Origin: Guyanagaster necrorhizus
Lineage: Eukaryota > Basidiomycota > Agaricomycetes > Agaricales > Physalacriaceae
Assembly (NCBI RefSeq): GCF_019112545.1
Contig: NW_025064892.1
Span: forward strand, 849,921 to 913,920
Direction of reading: 5' to 3'
Length of the DNA stretch: 64,000 bases
Shown here: positions 47,800 through 60,706 of the stretch, piece by piece
Layout: every line of letters begins with the position of its first letter
Position numbering within the stretch: the stretch's first letter is position 1
The notes under the pieces: model-generated
What the model saw: the letters and a program-made list of their open reading frames with translations, nothing else
Told to the model about the DNA's origin: nothing
The model's database searches: none
Position numbers and translations under genes: made by a program

Positions 47800-48121
47800 T
47801 AAACAATCACAAATATCTAAATACTGCAACTATCAGAGTCCAACACTAATTGATAATAAAGTAAGATAATAAGAATAATAGAGATGAGGTAGAGAAGTCA
47901 GAAAAGTACATTTGTCAGTAGAAAAAATAATAAAAGTAATCACACTAAGAATCAAAGAGTTTAGTCAGTATATAGACCTAGCTTGAGACTAAAATATATC
48001 ACTGTATATTACTGACTTAAATACTGTATAGAAAATTTTTAGCAATTTCAAACCAAGCTATTAACTTAATACCTCAAACTAAATCTTAGTTGAGCATAAT
48101 TTAAAGGCTAAAATCATGATA
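47800..48121 (-). repeat. 3' LTR of family-3 chromovirus J (left boundary approximate)
   Basis: It matches about 50912-51219. In coding sense it has TATTTAAG followed by GTCTCAAGCTA about 34 bp later, the same layout as family 1. The purine-rich tract TTGAAGAAGAGATAA lies just inside it. Confidence 0.6.
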
Positions 48122-50911
48122 TTATCTCTTCTTCAAGGTAATCATTCTCAATTGCTCAGAAGAGCTCTGAAAATAAGGTGACAGTCTCATTTTTTCTATC
48201 AATTTCTATTGAGGTGTTGTACATCTAATCTAAGAAAATTTGTCTTGATTTTATTGATATCTTTTCACATGTGAAGCTTTTTAGCTTTGAACAGATATTA
48301 TTTGAGTTTAAAGGAGAGCTTTTAAATCCTGATATAGTCTGACATTGTTTACTGTTGCAAGTGGGTTCTGTGCTGCACAGTACTTCACAATGAGCCTTTT
48401 CACATGTGAAAGATCCTTTTTAGTATATCAGCAGTTCTTTTTATTATTATATCTCTTAAAATAAATAAAGAACTGTTTATGATAATGATTTTTATTATCA
48501 AGAATTGCATTAATTTTATATTCATCTTTATCATCTGTGATTATTGATTTGAATGAAGATGGCACTCTCTAAATGAGAAACTCTGCTATTCAAAATAGCT
48601 CAAAAAGAGTTTCATCAAAGATGAGATGGATTTTTCATATTTTTGAAATAGCTAATTCATATATTCTATTGTCTACTTTCTTCATAACCTTGAAGGAGCC
48701 TCCAAACTTGTCATTCAACTTCTTCATCTTTCTGTCTATCTTCAGATTCTTTATGTCTAGTATAACCATATCATTTGGCTGATAGTCTCTTGTCAATGCC
48801 TTTTTCTTATCATATTATCTCTTTATGAACTTTGCTGTCTTATGCAATGCACATTCAGCCTTATTATAAAATTTCTTCATCTCTGTCATAAAGTCTTTTG
48901 TTCAGAGTATTTAGCTTTCTTTTTGTGAAAGATTTATCTCCGTATTCAGATGTATTCTAGTGTTTATATAAAATAAGCTGTAGCTTATCAATGAAGTTTT
49001 ATAGTTATTATAGATGAATTCTGCTATCAGGAGCTATTTTATCTAATTATCTTGCTAGTAGTTTATAAAAATCCTGATATTTTTTAATTTTTTGATTGAC
49101 TCACTTTGTCTGTCTATCAGTTTAAGGGTAATATATAGAAGGATTCCTGATGATTTTAAGCAATTTATATAACTCTTTAATAAATTTTAAAATGAACTGC
49201 AATCTATAATCTGAAATGATCTTATCAGAGAGCTTATAATAAATAGATATATATATAATCTCAAAAAAGACATGTCCAGTCTTCTGCACTCAAATTTGTG
49301 TTTGTTGCAATAGAGATGAGTTTCTTTGACAATCAGTTTACTACTGTCAGAATGATATTATATCTCTTAGACTCAGAGAAAGATTTTATTATATCTATGG
49401 AAATCACCTTCTATTTGTTTGAGGGAATTTTGTTTAGGTGTAGTAGTGTTGTCCTTTTCTGTATGCTTAATTTCATCTGCTGACATATTTTACACTCCTT
49501 GGCATAGGCTTCCACTGACTACCTGAGATTTGGCCATTAATAATCTCATATGACTAATTTTTAAGTCTTTGCTATTTCTAGATATCCTACTGTCAGATGA
49601 TCACAATATGTCATGATAATCTCTCTGTATAATTTCTTATTAATGAAGATATATAGTTATAAAAATAATATACTCTCTCTTTAAAAATCTACTTTTTTTT
49701 TCTGTGGTTGCAAACAAGTTATACTGCTTTTTTACTTCTCTTTTTCTCTCATTAAACTTTTTTTAAAACTTTCAGCACAGTAGAAAATACTATAATATTT
49801 GCATAGAATAACTCAGATTTGAGTATTATGATTTCTTTATTATCATTGTTTTCTTAGTCATAGTCTGTTTATTGACTGAGTATGCTTGCCTTCTTGTTAG
49901 TGGCATTGGATTTATGATGAAGCATGAAATGATATTCTGCTAATCCTGTTATTCATTATGTTTATCTGTAGTTTTTTGAAATACTGGAGATTCTGATGAT
50001 TTGTTTAGATTTCAAATTCAGACTTTGCACTCATTAAGTAGTATCTCCACTCATCTAAGGCTATCATGATGGCTAACAACTCTTTGTTATTGATTATATA
50101 ATTATATTCAGTAACAAACAACATCTTGGATAAGTATACAATAGACTTCCACTGTTTGTTTTGTTTTTAGCTGAAAATGACTCTGAGAGCTTCTTCTAAT
50201 ATATTAGCCTCTATCTTGAATCTTCTATCATTTATCAGGATTGTGAGTATAAAATCTAAGCAGATTCAGTGCTTGATTTCTTGGAATACCTATTTTTATG
50301 CTTCCTCCCATTTCTATTCAGTTTTTTCAGTAAGCTTAGTCAGTAGTAATATCAGCTTGCTGTAGTCTTTTATGAAGCATCAGTAAAAATTCATAAAAAA
50401 ACTCTAGAAAAGATTACAGCTCTCTCTTTTTAGTAGATGTCAGTTATTCTCATACTTTCACTACCTTCATTAGATTCATTCATAGCTTCTCTTTTATTGT
50501 GATAAAGCCTAAATATTCTGTTTTGAGTGTTTCAAACTCATATTTTTCTGATTTTAGATACAACTTATTTTCTCATAAGATCTACAACATCTGCTATACA
50601 GTTTCATAATGCTTTTTGAGTATTTTTGAGAAAATCATTATATCATCCAGATAGATTGTTGCTTTTTCTTTAGTGATTAGATCTCAGAATATGTTATTCA
50701 TCATTGTTTGAAAGGTTATCCACAAATTTGTGAGTTTAAAGAATATAATTAGTAGTTCAAACAACTTTTAATTGATTTTGAATGCTACTTTCCACTCATC
50801 TTCTTTTTTAATCCAAATATTATTATACCTCCAGCATATATCTAACTTGATGAAGCACTTTTCATATTAGGCTTCTATTAAATACTCACAAATATTTAGC
50901 ATCACTTTTGC
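48122..50911 (-). pseudogene. pol 3' half of family-3 chromovirus J
   Basis: Minus strand from right to left: RT (about 50150-50900, with IYLDD still readable at about 50642-50655), RNase H (about 49850-50150), integrase (about 48800-49700), and a chromodomain-like block at about 48430-48510 (YKINAILDNKN, FFIYFKRYNN). A C-terminal extension of about 100 codons reaches the LTR and includes TSIEIDRKNETVTLFSELF. The 5' part is missing, cut by the LTR of K. Stops are dense and the sequence is very AT-rich. Confidence 0.72.
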
Positions 50912-51219
50912 TAAGGTCTGATTTTGAATTTTGAGTTTGGGTCTGATTTTGATATAAGAGAATGATAAGAATAATGAGGTAGACAATAAGAATTTCACAT
51001 AAAGGGATAAAGAGGTATGGTTGATAGAGATAGTCTGCTATAGTAGATAAGAGTATTCACACCAGATAGTCAGAAAGTGTAGCAGGTGTATTAAACCTTA
51101 GCTTGAGACTGAGATATATCAATATGTATTACTACCTTAAATATTGTCTAAAGAACTCTATACTCTACAGATGACTATTGTCTGCTTTTCATGCTCTTGC
51201 ATTTGTTCATCATTTGATA
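50912..51219 (-). repeat. 3' LTR of family-3 chromovirus K (left boundary approximate)
   Basis: Homologous to 47800-48121, with shared phrases such as AGCTTGAGACT and ATATATCA. The tract AGGAGAGAGTAA lies just inside it. It sits where the RT of J breaks off, so K is inserted in J. Confidence 0.6.
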
Positions 51220-54200
51220 TTACTCTCTCCTCAAGACACTTGTTTTTGATTGCTCAGAGCAGCCTGAAGAAAAGAGATTGTGCTTTATCTTTGCTATCAA
51301 TTTCAATGGAAATATCATTGATGCAGTTAAGGAAATGGAATTGGTCAACAAAGGTTTCAGCTGCTAAGTCATCTTCTTCTTTTTATATAAATAGCTTTTT
51401 GCATTTAAAGGGGTGTTGGTCTTTTTTAAATGGTAATCTTTGTATATAGATATAATCTGACTTGTCAAATATTGGTTGACTCAATAAAGCAAAGTTGACA
51501 GCTGCCAGAGAATTTTGGCATGCCTAATATTTGGCAATGAGGGTCTTTGCATGCAGAAGGTCTTTTTTTACATACTATCAGTTTTTCTCATTATTGTACC
51601 TCTTAAAGTAGATTAAAAACCACTGTTTCTTGTATCAAATCTTATTGTCAAGGATGGCATCAATTTTATACTTATCTTCATTGTCAACCACTACAGGTTT
51701 AGATGGTGATAGTTTCTGCTGAGGAATTTAGCTTGTTGGAATAGTTTAAGCAAAGCTTTGTTGAAGACTAAATGGATTTTCTAAGTATTTGAAATGGATA
51801 ATTCATATGCTTTATTATTTATTTTCTTTGTGATCTTAAAGAGGCCTTTATATTTATCATCCAACTTTTTCATGGTTTTATTCATTTTTAGGTTTTTTAT
51901 ATTTAGTATGATTTGATCTCCTGATTGATATTCTTTTTTTGGCATTTATTTCTTGTCATATTGTTTCTTTATCAAGTCTGCTGCTTTTAAAGCATTTGTT
52001 TTGTCTCCTCATAGATCTTCTTTATTTCAGCAGTGAAATCTTTCACTCAGAGTACTTGACTGTTCCTTTGTAAGAGGTTTATTCCAATGTTAGAATGTAC
52101 ACCAGTGTTCACAAAGAATGAGTTAAAGCCTGTAGTGGAGTTTTCTTGGTTGTTGTGAGTGAGTCCTGCTAAGAAAAGCCATTCTGCCCAGTCATCCTAC
52201 CTGTGATTGATGAATATTTGTAAATATTTTTCAATCTCTTGATTGACTCTCTCTATTTGTCTATCTGTTTGGGAATAGTATGCTGTTGATGGATTTTCAA
52301 TAATTTAAAGTAGCTTGTATAGCTCTTTTATAAACTGCAGAATGAATTATAAGTCTCAATCTAAGATGATTTTGTCTGGAAAGCTATGGTGGGCATATAT
52401 ATGGTCTTAAAAAAATCATGTCCACTTTTTTGCATTCAAACTTATGTTGGTAGCAATGAGAATAAGTTCTTTAGAAAATTGATCTACAATAGCTATGATG
52501 GTATCATATTCTTTTGACTCAAGAAGAGGGTCTATCATGTCTACTGAAATCACTTTTCATTTGTCTGAAGAAATCTCATTGGAGTGTAATGATGCTATCT
52601 GCTTCTGAGTACTGGCTTTAGTTTTTGTCATGTTCTACATCATTTGATGTAGGCTTCTATTGATTTTTAAAGGTTAGGCCACCAATAGTTCTGAGTGATC
52701 AGCTCTTGTATTTTTGTGATCTCTAAGTGTTCTGTCATTGAATGGTCATAGCAAGTAGCTATGATTTTCTCTTATAGCTTCTTGTTAGCTGAAATATACA
52801 ATTGGTTGTGGAAATAGAGTACTCTCTCCTCAAAGATTCATCCTGTCTCTTCATTGTCAAGGACTGATTGTACTAAATTCTCTGTAAATTTCTTTTCTCT
52901 TCACACCTTTTTCAAGATTTCAGAGGTTGTTAAGAAGATCATAACATTTGTATAGAACATTTCTGACTTGAGTACTACTATTTTTTCATTATTCTTTTCC
53001 TCTTGGTCATGGTCTGCCCTTCAGCTGAGTAGATCTGCCTTTTTGTTGACAGCACCTGGTTTATAATGGAGGCTAAAGTGGTATTCAGCCAGTTCTATTA
53101 CCTATTATGCTTGTCATTGATTCAGTTTTTGTGGTTTTTTAAAATATTGGAGGTTTTGGTAATTGGTCTATATTTTAAAATCATACTTGGCTCCTATTAA
53201 ATAATGACATTATTCATCTAAAGCTGTCATTATTATGAGCAGCTCTTTGTCATAGATTTCATAATTTTATTCTGTGATAGAGAGTGCCTTTGACAGGTAT
53301 GCAATCAGTTTCCATTGTCCCTCCTGTTCTTGGCTAAGAATAGCTCTTAAAGCTTCTTCAGATATTTCAACTTTAAACTTTTCATCATCAATAAGAATGG
53401 TCAGAATAGGATCCAAACAGATCTAATGTTTGATTTCTTAGAATGCCTGTTTCTAAGCTTCTTTCCACTTCCACTCTGTCTTTTCAGTAAGCTTAGTTAG
53501 TGGCAAGGCCATTTGGCTATATCCTTCTATAAATCATTAATAGAAGTTAGCAAATTCTAGAAAAGATTGCAGTTCCTTTTTTTTGGCTGACATGGGTCAC
53601 TCCTGTACTCTTGCTGTCTTTATGGAATCTATTCATAATCTTTCTTCAGTGATAATAAGTCCTAAATATTCTGTTTCTAGTGTTTTAAACTTATATTTTT
53701 CTGGTTTTAAATATAATTTGTTTTCTCAAAGAATTTGTAGCACCTGTCATACTATGGCTTGATGCTCTTTAAGGATCTTAAAGAAACTTATTATATTATC
53801 TAGATAAATAGTAGCTTTCTCTTGTGTGATGAGGTCTCAGAAAATATCATTTATTATAGTTTGAAAGGTTGCTGAAGAATTGGTAAGTCAAAAAAATATC
53901 ATCAGTAGCTTAAACAGTCTTTGGTTGATTCAGAATGTGGCTTTCTATTTATCTCTTTCTTTGATTTGGATATCATTATACCTCTACCAAACATTCAGTT
54001 TGATGAAGTATCTGGCTCTTGATAGTTTGTCTATGAGTTCAGAAATTAATGAAAGTGGATAGTAATTTTTAATTATAAAGTCATTAAGTTTTTAGTAATT
54101 CTAAACTGGTCATAACTTCTGATCCTTCTTCTTTATAAAAAAGAAGAAGGAGGCCATAAGAGACTTGGATACTTGGATCCTTTCACTAGTTAGGTTTTCA

Positions 54201-54399
54201 TCCAGAAATTTGTCTAACTCTTCCTGCTTGGCTCTTTCTAGTGGATACATTTTGCAGTTCAGATTAGTGTTTGCTTCTGGTATCAGTTTAATGACATGAT
54301 TCCATGATTTTCTTAGTGGTAATTCATCAAAGTTTTTCTTGCTGAATATATTAATGAAGTCTCTGTACTGTCTGGAAATTATTTCTTCAAAGGACTTCT
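51220..54399 (-). pseudogene. pol of family-3 chromovirus K (RT to chromodomain)
   Basis: The segment before RT reads KLIPEANTNLNCKMYP at about 54270, and the RT runs to about 53500 with YLDN in place of YLDD. RNase H is at about 53020-53500 and integrase at about 52000-52900. The chromodomain is at about 51580-51680 (YKIDAILDNKIRYKKQWFLI, YFKRYNN). A C-terminal extension reads DISIEIDSKDKAQSLFFRLL before the LTR. Protease and gag are missing because element L begins at 54400. It is less decayed than J. Confidence 0.75.
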
Positions 54400-54827
54400 T
54401 GTATTAGACCTAGCTTGCACATGACCTAAACACATAATAAACTAATGCTGTATTTTATTTGTACAGTCATGCTAGAGTTCAATTCACTTAATGTGTTATA
54501 CTAGACAAATGCTTCAAAGCCAAAAACAAGTTGGGCTTAAGAAAAGATAGTGTGAGATAAATGTATAGCTCAAAGCTAAACTATTATAGTGAGAGCTATT
54601 CTACTTATATATATTTTAGTCATAATAAAGGCTATTGTACTGTTTTGTGCTATGCTGCTTGTTCTGTCTGGTTGTCAGAGAATAGACAATGAGGAGTTGT
54701 TCATGGATAAGGTGACTAAGTACAATAGCACTGTCTGACTATTGTGATTACCTAATCTTCTCCATAGTTGCAGGTAGATACTTAAGATAAGATAAGCACT
54801 TTGATAAGATAAAAAAAAATCATAACA
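54400..54827 (-). repeat. 3' LTR of family-1 chromovirus L (about 428 bp)
   Basis: It resembles the LTR of E (CACATAATAAACTAATGCTG, ending ATCATAACA). Its left end reads TGTATTAGACC with a small insertion. It is followed by the polypurine tract AAGGGGAGAG on the minus strand. Confidence 0.78.
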
Positions 54828-56259
54828 TCACTCTCCCCTTAAGACCATCATTTTGATGGATCAATTGATAGAAATTTCATAGTCATAGATAGTATTATCT
54901 GCATTCATATTCTGTTTGTGGATTCATTAATTGGATTTCAGTCTATAACTCTTTTATTTGACCAAATAGTAGACCACTGTTTGACTGCTGCCATTATATG
55001 CTCAAACCTTTCACAGTTTATAGCTGAGAATTTGTTCAACCTCATAGTGTTCTTTATCTTTGATTAAGACAGATTCCAGAAGCAGATGCTTTTTTTGATT
55101 TGGAAAGGCAGATATGATATAAGGGGTAAAGAGAGTTTCATTAAAGATTGGATGAACTCATCAAGAGTCTGAGAGCTTCAAATGATATGCAGAGGCACCA
55201 ACCTTTGCTAAGATTAAGAATAGTTCAGTTTATTTGTAGGCCAGTTTGTGTTTTGATTGGAGAAGATATAAGTTGCTGGTATTGAGCCAGACTTTGTCAT
55301 TAATAGAATATATGTGTGCCAGTCAGCAATGTTTATCATATTGTGCCTTTATAGCAGCAGCAGCTTTTTTAAGAGCAGTATGCATTTCAGCATGAATAGA
55401 TGCTATAAGAGATGCAAAGTTAGAGGATGTGAGTGTCATGGGTTTATATCAGTTAGTGATCATAACATATGGATGATGGCTATAATTGACAAAGAAAGGG
55501 ATCTTGTCAGTTGCAAAATATATGTAGTTATTATATTGAAAAGTAGCTAAAGCAAGCTATTCAATCTAATCATTCTGTTTGTGATTAATAAACATCTAAA
55601 TATATTTCTTGATTTTTTGATTGACATGTTTGGATGTTAAGGAGGTGATAGAGGTTATCAAAAAATTTGAAAATGAATTATAGACCTCAGTTCAAAATGA
55701 TGATCTGAGATATTCTGTATTTTACATAGACTTTATTGTGTAGAATTTTTGCCTATCTCTCAGAAGATAGTTCTATTGAATATGGGACCAAAATTATTGT
55801 CTTTGAGAAGCAGTTGACAATGACAATAATGGCATTATAGTCATTACAATCTGAAAGTGTAGTGACTATGTCAACTAAGATATAAGTTCATAGTTCCATA
55901 AGGACTTTATTCAGATAGAGTGGAGCAGCTCATGCCTGAGTATTCAACTTGGTTTATTAATAAGTCTTACACTCTTTAATATACCTTTTGATGTCTTGTC
56001 TCATCTTTAGCTATCAATATTCTCTTAGCACCAACTTCTTTGTTTTTGCATTCTTCAGATGTTCTGCAGTGATATAGTCATGAGATATAGCAATAATCTC
56101 TCCTCTGAGTGTGTGATCTTAGAGAATGTAGATTCAGTTGTCATAATAGACCAGATTCTCTGTTTTGATCATGCTCCACTCATAGTTGATAAAAAGAACA
56201 ATTCATTGGTTCTACAACTCTGTTTGCTGTACTGTGCTCTTGATCTATTTATATACTTC
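54828..56259 (-). pseudogene. Integrase and chromodomain remnant of chromovirus L
   Basis: On the minus strand the chromodomain is at about 54910-55080 (KDKEHYEVEQILSYKL, VVYYLVK-stop-KSY). The integrase core and zinc region follow at about 55540-56250. It stops where the LTR of element B begins, so the 5' part of L should lie beyond the right end of the window. Many stops are present. Confidence 0.75.
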
Positions 56260-56717
56260 TGTTACAATTTTTTCTATTCCTTTTCTTGAATAACCCCTAT
56301 TTCTGCTTAATCAGAGTGTCTAGATCAGCACTTAGCATTGTGGAACCTGCTTAGTCACCATAAAAGACAGAGTCAGCCATTGTTTTTTGACACTCAGCAA
56401 TACCCTTGATAGCAGACAATACTCTTTTGTGGACAGTAACAATGCTCCAAGACAAAGAGTATAGTAGCTTAGAAATACACAATTAATAAAAATATTTTTA
56501 CTTCATCAACAAATAGTATATAAGTAGTATGGCTCTCATTGTAGATACTCAGCCTCAAGCTAAAGTTTATACTTCACTATTCTATCTCAAGCCACTTGCA
56601 AAGGCCTTAGAATACTATGCTATATAAATATAAATAGTGAACTTGAATATGACTATATAAACTTGATACAGCATTTATTTATCATGTGTTTTGGTTATAT
56701 GTCACTTGGGCATAACA
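56260..56717 (+). repeat. 5' LTR of chromovirus B (458 bp)
   Basis: Starts TGTTACAATTTTTTC and ends TGGGCATAACA. TATATAAG is at 56517-56524 and GCCTCAAGCTAA at 56552-56563. Gag follows on the plus strand. Confidence 0.87.
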
Positions 56718-56718
56718 A

Positions 56719-56730
56719 TTAGCTTGAGAC
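56719..56730 (+). promoter_or_regulatory. Primer-binding site of chromovirus B
   Basis: TTAGCTTGAGAC pairs with GCCTCAAGCTAA in the LTR at 11 of 12 positions. Position 10 of the site is G here where most copies have A, and the LTR partner is changed to match (CTCAAG for TTCAAG). Confidence 0.7.
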
Positions 56731-56775
56731 CTATGCTTTCCTTTTCTTATACATAATAAGTGCAAAGAAAACTGA

Positions 56776-57018
56776 ATGCCAATATCAAACATATTATCTT
56801 CAGATATCACAGATGACTTCTTCAAACTACTAGCTTCCATCATCAGAATGCTTTTAGGTTTATTAGCAATTATACAACTTTGCTGAGAATAACAATCAGT
56901 AATCACTTGAATAGTTAAACACTATCAGACATTCTAATAAGTATAACAAATTTTTTGAAATGTCATATCTGACCTCCTCTTCCATAATATCTCTCCTTCT
57001 GTCAGAGTCTCTTTCTAG
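56776..57018 (+). pseudogene. ORF0 of chromovirus B
   Basis: The ATG is 45 bp after the primer-binding site in the context AAGAAAACTGAATGCC. The reading gives MPISNILSSDITDDFFKLLA, then SIIRMLLGLLAIIQLC, then internal stops, VISDLLFHNISPS and TAG at 57016. Gag is in the +1 frame from ATG 56960. Confidence 0.57.
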
Positions 57019-58756
57019 CCTCTGCTCAGACTTATACCTGAAGCTGGACTTAATGGCTTAAATTCACAGAGCACTGAGAAAGAAGAAAGACACCAATATT
57101 CTTCTCAACTCCAACTAACAAACAGCAGAAATAGCAACTCTCAGCTCACTGGATTCAAGAATCTGTAGGTTCTAATGCATTTTTCTGTAGTCCTGGACCA
57201 TGAGGATAAGAACCTCCCTGATGATTTCTTCAATAATAAGCTATCATCTGACTCTTCCACTACTCTGTCTGAGCATGAAATTGGAAACCATGCCTGAAAC
57301 TCTCTTGATGCTATTCAGATGGCTCCAGGCTACTGACATACATCCTCTGACTCTAGGTATGACTCATTATATGCAACCCTATGTGACAGCCCAGTCTCTC
57401 AGATCTCTAGCCTCCTTCTATCAACCTCCAGTGACCTATACCTCTCAAATTTCAATCTTGCCATCCAAAGGGACACTAAACATATTGAATGAGAAGACTA
57501 CTCTGTTACCACTCATGCAGAGCTGGATCAGCAAGATGTAGAAGAACAAGCCTAGGATATTGCTGAGTATGCAGTGGCTTAGGCTCAGAATGAGTACAAG
57601 AAAGCTTGATATGACCATCAGTATTGATATCACCAGCATGAGCTTAAGGTGATCACTTGAGAATCCAGCTCTCCAAACTGGTATGGCCTCTGAACTGAAA
57701 CTTTGAGCTCTCTCTTCTGAGAGCCCAGCACACCAGCAGACACTGACCTCTGAGCAGGATCTGCAGAAGCTGTCACTCCTAGCAAAGTCACTAGAAGAGA
57801 CACTTATTGTCCTGCCTCTAGAACAGACAGCATTGCAGACACCAACATCATCCTCTTTTATTCTGAGTCCATACTCAATGTCTATAGACTTTGAGTTTAT
57901 CTTAATGCTTATGTTTCTGACTATAGTCTTCAAAGGTTCCTTAGGAGAAGAGTTGCAGCACTCTTTCTCAATCTATAATTCTATAGAAACTTCTGCCAGT
58001 ATCACCAAGAATTAGAGGAACAAAAAGTGTGCAGTGGCCACTGAGGAGATGACAAGATTAGTGCTGGCTGATCTTCTAAGTAGTTTTCTTCTAGGCCTGA
58101 CTCTGATACTATAGGATCCAGCAACAGAAACAACAACCAGCTCTCTTATGACAATCAAGCCCAGTGCTTCATCTATTTATAACTAGTCTGACAGCTTCTC
58201 TTTTGAGGATAGCAAGAAAGAGGCAGATGATGAGGATAAGAAAGACAAGGAGAGTGATCAGTTTGCTCTCTCCAGAGCTTTTGAATATCCAGGAGATTCC
58301 AGCAAGATACTAAACAAGAAAGCATTGCTGGCAGAAATACAATATGAATGGGAGAAAGAATATAAAAAGTTATACCAAGAAGAAACAACAGTTTTATGAA
58401 GAGACATTAGTTGGATAATGTCACCTCTTAGACAAGAGTATACCATTGCAGATAATGCTGAAAAAAGAGACATTTTACAGTACACTGCAACTGAATGAGC
58501 TATTTTTATTTATAATAGAATACACTCCAAGAACCAACTGAGACCACTCTCAGCATACAAGTCTAAATAAAAAATTGAACCAATGCTGTGGACCCTCTCA
58601 GTCATGCTGAAATATGCTGTCTATATGGCACCATCCACCTGAACTATTAGCATCCAATATATGTACTCAACCTCATCAGTCTAAAAATAACAACTTAGCT
58701 CACTTACAGCTGATCACAGCTGACTAATTGAAACACTAGACTCTGAAATCTCTGAA
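56960..58756 (+). pseudogene. gag N-terminal region of chromovirus B
   Basis: Starts at ATG 56960 (MSYLTSSS), the place equivalent to MSCQ in Y. Later blocks include YLKLDLMA and RALRKKKDTNILL (57035-57110), HEDKNLPDDFF (57196) and PNWYGL (about 57680). The reading changes frame more than once. It ends near 58756 and passes directly into RT sequence. The capsid, zinc knuckle, protease and RT fingers are absent, by an internal deletion. Confidence 0.75.
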
Positions 58757-59850
58757 CTGCTCTGCAACTTTCCAGTGAATGATGAACAACATATTTAAAG
58801 ATCTTATTGTCACTGGAAAAGTCATGATTTATCTCAATGACATTCTTATTATATCATGAGATCACAAAGAACATTGATAACTGGTTTGACAGGTACTCAA
58901 ACTAATGAGAAAGCATAAGCTCTTCCTCAAAGTGGAGAAATATGAATTTGAGGTGCTAGAAACAGAGTATCTTAAGATAATTATCAGTGAAGAAAGTATC
59001 CAGATGGATCTGGTAAAGATGGCCAGAGTAACCAAATGGCCAGTACTGACAAAGAAGAAGAAACTACAGTCCTTTTTAGGATTCATAAATTTCTATTGCT
59101 GGTTCATCAGAGATTATAGCAAGATCATCTGCCTAATAACACAGCTTATAGGAAATGCACTGTGGAGTTAGACATTCAACAGACTGCATTCAACAATCTC
59201 AAATGATATCTTGCTGAAGACATAATCCTTACAATCCTGACACAAGATGGATAGTTCAGGATTGAAGCTGACTTGAGCAAGAGAGTGATTGGCATCATAC
59301 TCTCTCAGAAGCAGGAGAGAAGATGACAGCCAGTGGCATTTCTCTCTAAGGCACTGACAATCATCAAATGCAACTATAAGATCTATGACAAGAAGCTTCT
59401 TGCTATTATGCTTGCTCTTGCAGAATAGCATCACTATCTGATCAGTGTGATCTAGACATTCAAGATCTGGACCAATCATCAAAATCTCTGATATTTTCAA
59501 CTTCTCTAAAAATTCAATCACTGACAAATATGCTGAGTAATAGAACTTTTCAAATATAATTACATTCTTCACCACAAGGCTGAAGCTGCAAACAAAAAGG
59601 CAGACCTTCTGAGCTGATAGACAAATCACAATCAGAGAAATGACAATAATAAAGAGATGATATTATTAAAGTCTAAACATTTTTAGGCAATGATAATGCT
59701 GACAGAGAAGAAGATTCACAAATAAATCAAGAGCATAATATGGGACAACACTAAATAGGACCAACAAGTAGTCTTATCATTGAATCATGAACAGAAAATG
59801 ACAAAGAAAGGAGGGCTGATCTATTATAATAAGCAGATCTATATTCTATG
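58757..59850 (+). pseudogene. RT palm, RNase H and integrase start of chromovirus B
   Basis: Begins SATFQ-stop-MMNNIFKDL and then VMIYLNDILI (YLDD now YLND) at about 58760-58860. RT continues with LMRKHKLFLKVEKYEFEV (58900) and an open stretch to 59171. RNase H runs to about 59640 (AEAANKKADLLS-like end). The integrase zinc region starts at about 59690 and is interrupted by a solo LTR at 59851. Confidence 0.82.
59846..59850. repeat. Target-site duplication CTATG (left) of the solo LTR
   Basis: CTATG recurs at 60383-60387 directly after the LTR. Confidence 0.87.
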
Positions 59851-60382
59851 TGTTATGATTTTTCCTATTTTCTTTTCTTTTTTCCTTGATTTATTTGGGA
59901 TTGACCTCTATTTCTGCTTAGTCAGGGCATCTAGACCTGGTGCTTAGGATTATGGGAATGCTTAGTCATCAGCACCACCCTGATTCTGGTTGCTGCTGTA
60001 AAGTCACACAACAGCACAATGACAGAGAAGTCTTTCTTATCTTTGTGCAGCAGTAACAGCAGTAACAGCATAACAGCAGGACAATACTTTTTGTAGGTAT
60101 CTTAGTGATACTGGACAAAATGCTACACAGCACCAGCAAAGACAATTAGGTAGTTATATTCTTGGAACGATAAGGATTTAGTATTTAAGTAGTATAGCTC
60201 TTACTGTAGTAGCCTCAGCTTTAAGCTAAAGTTTATTCTTCACTATCTACTCTTGAGTGACTTGCAACCACCTTGATCACACAACTCTGATAGCACATCA
60301 GTGAACTCTAATAGTCAACCCAAAGTATGAGGTTCTATTAGTTTATCATATGTTATTATTCATGTGGAATTTGGGCTTAACA
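59851..60382 (+). repeat. Solo LTR of family 1 (532 bp)
   Basis: Starts TGTTATGATTTTTCC and ends GGGCTTAACA. It is close in length to the 529-bp Y LTR and similar in text (GCTTAGTCAGGGC). TATTTAAG is at 60182-60189 and GCTTTAAGCTAA at 60218-60229. CTATG duplications flank it, and integrase reads through when it is removed. It is the usual product of LTR-LTR recombination. Confidence 0.9.
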
Positions 60383-60387
60383 CTATG
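60383..60387. repeat. Target-site duplication CTATG (right) of the solo LTR
   Basis: Matches 59846-59850. Confidence 0.87.
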
Positions 60388-60706
60388 GAATCAGCAACTT
60401 TGAGGAGAAATCATCACCAGATGTTATGATTATGCAATAGCAGAGCACTTGATGATTGCAAAGACCAAAGAACTGGTTCTGCAGAAATACTGATGGCTTA
60501 AAATAGACCAAGACATAGAGCACTATATGAAGGGATACAAAACTTATCAACAGAGAAAGACATCAACTCAGCCACATGCAGCACCATTTTGCCCAAATGA
60601 GATTTCTCAATCACTATAGACTCATATTTTGGTTGATATGATCACCAGACTGCCCAACTGTAATAGCTATAATGCTATACTGATTATCATTGATCACTTC
60701 TCAAAA
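60388..60706 (+). pseudogene. Integrase of chromovirus B, continued
   Basis: The HHCC zinc region remnant (YDYAIAEHLMIAKTKELVL, then CQQR-like decay) runs into the start of the integrase core (ILVDMITRLPNCNSYNAILI, IIDHFSK). It stops where the LTR of C begins, so core residues D2 and E are not in the window. Confidence 0.82.
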
